Of a DNA stretch of 64,000 nucleotides, positions 61,979 through 64,000 are shown piece after piece. Each line of letters starts with the position of its first letter. Position 1 is the first letter of the stretch. The position numbers and the translations under genes are program-made. The stretch comes from Caryophanales bacterium UBA1719 (GTDB lineage: Bacteria > Bacillota_I > Bacilli_A > RFN20 > CAG-826): positions 16,899 through 80,898 of the forward strand of contig DCIT01000054.1 of NCBI GenBank assembly GCA_002317145.1. The letters run 5' to 3'. The notes below the pieces were generated by a model. The model was not told where the DNA came from and searched no databases. It saw only the letters and a list, made by a program, of their open reading frames with translations.

Positions 61979-62622
61979 TCTTCAGTTCCGAAGATTCTAT
62001 CGCCAGCATCTCCTAAACCAGGGAGAATATATTTATTACTATTTAATTGACGATCAAGCGCGCCTATGTATACAGGTACATCTGGGAATACTTTTTCAAA
62101 TGCTTTAACACCTTCAGGTGCAGCAACAATACAAATAAAGCTAATCTTTTTAACACCTTTTTTCTTTAATGTTCTAACAGCGTCAATCGCTGATCCACCA
62201 GTCGCAAACATTGGATCAATTAAAAAGACTTCCATGTTCTTAATATTTTTTGGTAATTTGCAGAAATATTCTACAGGTTTTTTTGTTTTAGGATCACGGT
62301 ATAAACCAATATGTCCAATCTTAACTCCAGGAATTAAATCAGTTAATCCATCAACCATTCCTAATCCTGCTCTTAAGATAGGTACAAAGCATAACTTTGA
62401 ACCATCTACTAATGGTTGAGTAGTTTTCTCTAATGGAGTAGTGATAACTGTTTTTTTTGTTGAGATATTTCTTAATGCTTCAAATCCTTCAAGCATTGCT
62501 ATTTCTTTTACAGTATTTCTAAAAGTTGTTGTACCAGTATTTTTATCTCTTAAAATTGCAATTTTATGAGTTAAAAGAGGATGATTCAATACATGCACAT
62601 TTTTATAATTAATTTTAGCCAT
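61975..62622 (-). CDS. upp: Uracil phosphoribosyltransferase
   Basis: Salvages uracil to UMP. 215 residues; PRPP loop DPMFATGGSAIDAV and FVPILRAGLGMVDGL, ending with YILPGLGDAGDRIFGT. The ribosome-binding site AGGAGAA lies about 5 bases before the ATG. Functionally it fits a uracil-type NCS2 permease at 5330. Confidence 0.96.
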   Translation of the reverse strand: MAKINYKNVHVLNHPLLTHKIAILRDKNTGTTTFRNTVKEIAMLEGFEALRNISTKKTVITTPLEKTTQPLVDGSKLCFVPILRAGLGMVDGLTDLIPGVKIGHIGLYRDPKTKKPVEYFCKLPKNIKNMEVFLIDPMFATGGSAIDAVRTLKKKGVKKISFICIVAAPEGVKAFEKVFPDVPVYIGALDRQLNSNKYILPGLGDAGDRIFGTED

Positions 62623-62743
62623 TTTGTTCTCCTAAATTACTATTGATAATTTTACATAAAATTAATTATCTTGTCTAATAAAATTTATTTAGTTAAAAAT
62701 TAACCAAAAAATTATGTATCTAAAGATAGTCTAAAAAATAAAT

Positions 62744-62772
62744 TTGCAATATTTTTCTAGTTTGTGTATGAT
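62744..62772 (+). promoter_or_regulatory. Promoter of the rplK-rplA operon
   Basis: TTGCAA (62744-62749), exactly 17 bases, TATGAT (62767-62772). The leader therefore begins near 62779. Confidence 0.75.
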
Positions 62773-62778
62773 ATAAAG

Positions 62779-62889
62779 CACTGTGCTCTTCTTGTGTGCG
62801 TACATGTAAGAGTATTAGATACTAGCGTGGGAGAGTATATGATCGCTCGCATACCACTGCTAGTAGATTCAATTTAAGGAGGAATCTAC
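62779..62889 (+). promoter_or_regulatory. rplK-rplA leader with a probable L1 target and a Shine-Dalgarno hairpin
   Basis: Stem 1 pairs ACTAGC (62821-62826) and GTGG (62827-62830) with CCAC (62854-62857) and GCTAGT (62859-62864); TATG/CATA (62838-62841/62850-62853) extends it beyond a 7-base asymmetric loop, GAGAGTA. This resembles the L1-binding stalk used for autoregulation. Stem 2 pairs GTAGATTC (62863-62870) with GAATCTAC (62882-62889) and places the AAGGAG Shine-Dalgarno in its loop. The two stems share bases 62863-62864. Control by L1 is known in other bacteria; here it is inferred. Confidence 0.65.
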
Positions 62890-63303
62890 ATGGCAAAAAA
62901 GATCGCTAAAGTTGTGAAGATGGAACTTCCAGGCGGCGCTGCAAAACCAGGTCCTAAACTTGCTTCTGCTGGTGTCATCATGCCTAAGTTTTGTACAGAC
63001 TTTAACGCCAAAACGGCTGACCGTAAAGGCGAAACAGTTCCTGTCATCATCACAGCCTATGAAGACAAATCACATAGCTTTGTCATCAAAACAACTCCAA
63101 CTGCAGAGTTACTATTAAAAGCAGCGGGGATTAAGAAAGGCACCCCTAATCGTAAGACCACAACTGTTGGTTCGATTAAAAAAGAACAAATTAGAAAAAT
63201 TGCAGAGTACAAGATGCCTGATCTTAACTGCAATGATATTGAAGCAGCAATTAAAGTTATCGAAGGTACTGCCTTCAATATTGGCTTAAAGGTGGTTGAC
63301 TAA
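62890..63303 (+). CDS. rplK: 50S ribosomal protein L11
   Basis: 137 residues, usual length; PGGAAKPGPKLASAGVIMPKF at the N-terminus and the rRNA-binding C-terminal domain KAAGIKKGTPNRKTTTVGSI. Shine-Dalgarno AAGGAGGA, itself in a hairpin loop. First gene of the pair with rplA. Confidence 0.97.
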   Translation: MAKKIAKVVKMELPGGAAKPGPKLASAGVIMPKFCTDFNAKTADRKGETVPVIITAYEDKSHSFVIKTTPTAELLLKAAGIKKGTPNRKTTTVGSIKKEQIRKIAEYKMPDLNCNDIEAAIKVIEGTAFNIGLKVVD

Positions 63304-63305
63304 TT

Positions 63306-63995
63306 ATGTTTCGTGGTAAGAAATATAAGAAAGCCGCAGAGTTAATCAAAGCTGATAAACTCTATAGCCTAAACGAAGCAAGCGCACTTGTTAAAAAAAC
63401 TTCGGTAACAAAATTCGATTCGACAATCGATTTAAGTGTCAAACTCAATGTTGATACTAAGTTAGCGGATCAAATGATTCGTGGTACATTAGTGCTTCCA
63501 CATGGTAATGGCAAAACTAAGAAAGTCTTAGCTATTACTAACAAAGTTGATGATGCTAAAGCTGCTGGCGCAGATTTCGCTGGTGGTAAAGAGATGATTG
63601 AAAAAATCACTAAAGAAAATTGGTTTGGTTTTGATGTCATCGTCGCTACTCCTGATATGATGGGAGAAATCGGTAAGATCGGTCGTATCTTAGGACCTAA
63701 AGGCTTAATGCCAAATCCTAAGAGTGGAACAGTATCTCCTGACATCAAGAAAGCTGTTAAAGAGATTAAAGCTGGTAAAGTTGAATACCGTGTTGATAAA
63801 GACGGGAACATCAACTTAAGCATTGGTCGCGTTAGCTTTGATGAAAAGAAGATTGCTGAAAACTTACAAGCGATTTGTGACGCTATTGTAAGAAGCAAAC
63901 CATTAAGTGTGAAAGGACATTACATTACAAATGCTGTCATTCATACGACAATGGGTCCAAGCATTCACATCACGTTTGACGGTCGTGAATTATAA
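63306..63995 (+). CDS. rplA: 50S ribosomal protein L1
   Basis: 229 residues. The L1 signature MGEIGKIGRILGPKGLMPNPKSGTV is present, and the protein ends GPSIHITFDGREL. It starts 2 bases after rplK. L1 is the likely autoregulator of this operon. Five bases follow to the window end. Confidence 0.97.
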   Translation: MFRGKKYKKAAELIKADKLYSLNEASALVKKTSVTKFDSTIDLSVKLNVDTKLADQMIRGTLVLPHGNGKTKKVLAITNKVDDAKAAGADFAGGKEMIEKITKENWFGFDVIVATPDMMGEIGKIGRILGPKGLMPNPKSGTVSPDIKKAVKEIKAGKVEYRVDKDGNINLSIGRVSFDEKKIAENLQAICDAIVRSKPLSVKGHYITNAVIHTTMGPSIHITFDGREL

Positions 63996-64000
63996 TCGTC

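Noticed and set aside
1..64000. CRISPR arrays, insertion sequences, prophage genes or rRNA genes
   Set aside because: No regularly spaced repeats, transposase or integrase motifs, phage structural genes or rRNA sequence were seen.

Overview
The window is a dense, AT-rich bacterial chromosome segment with about 66 protein genes, three tRNAs and several candidate small or leader RNAs. Gene content and order point to a Bacillota lineage in the Bacilli, close to the Mollicutes or to uncultured gut Bacilli such as RF39. This is inferred from the rpoE delta subunit, the dnaX-ybaB-recR-tmk-holB-yaaT-rsmI operon, the sufCDSUB order and the mnmG-rsmG-parB-parA block that usually lies near oriC. TGA works as a stop here (the first ABC fusion, feoA and feoB all end in TGA inside ATGA overlaps), so the Mycoplasma code is unlikely. 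Many first genes of operons have a -10 box only 6 to 9 bases before the ATG and no Shine-Dalgarno, which suggests leaderless mRNAs.

Layout. 1-5216: end of the ribosomal protein operon (secY, adk, map, infA, rpmJ, rpsM, rpsK, rpoA, rplQ). 5330-7186: NCS2 nucleobase permease. 7187-13302: accessory block with a structured leader or small RNA region, two ABC ATPase-FtsX fusions, an Abi_2/HEPN gene and a tiny self-terminated RNA. 13367-18642: ychF, ispF, argS, rpoE, fba and a CysQ-like phosphatase. 18632-21604: a DtxR-type regulator facing a feoA-feoB-feoB-associated iron uptake operon with an operator-like dyad between them. 21623-25497: lipoprotein, pseudouridine synthase, and a DUF1538 membrane protein followed by two PII-like proteins. 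25498-31236 (minus): the replication and repair operon. 31385-37798: Fe-S cluster assembly (sufCDSUB) running into mnmG. 37801-41011: rsmG, then parB, parA and a PlsX-like gene on the minus strand.

41041-45772 is a sugar ABC operon (binding protein, double ATPase, permease with a long charged extension) behind a near-perfect promoter carrying a consensus catabolite-repression (cre) box. 45796-47041 holds a lipoprotein, a ToxN/AbiQ-like type III toxin and an 80-base structured RNA. Then come tRNA-Ile, tRNA-Val and tRNA-Thr, a STAS protein with two tandem LytS-like/SpoIIE phosphatases, a membrane protein, an Mrp ATPase, glyA, a heavy-metal P-type ATPase, purine salvage genes (xpt, hpt), a YhhN protein, a CdaA-type diadenylate cyclase, Nudix and RDD proteins, and upp. 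The window ends in rplK-rplA behind a leader with a Shine-Dalgarno-sequestering hairpin.

The most novel-looking parts are the 7.3-13.3 kb block (19-codon ORF, three-way-junction RNA, probable ATT start, ABC pair, Abi gene and small RNA), the ToxN gene with a downstream RNA instead of a visible upstream repeat array, the DUF1538-PII-PII operon, and intrinsic terminators placed inside the 3' ends of oppositely oriented genes.
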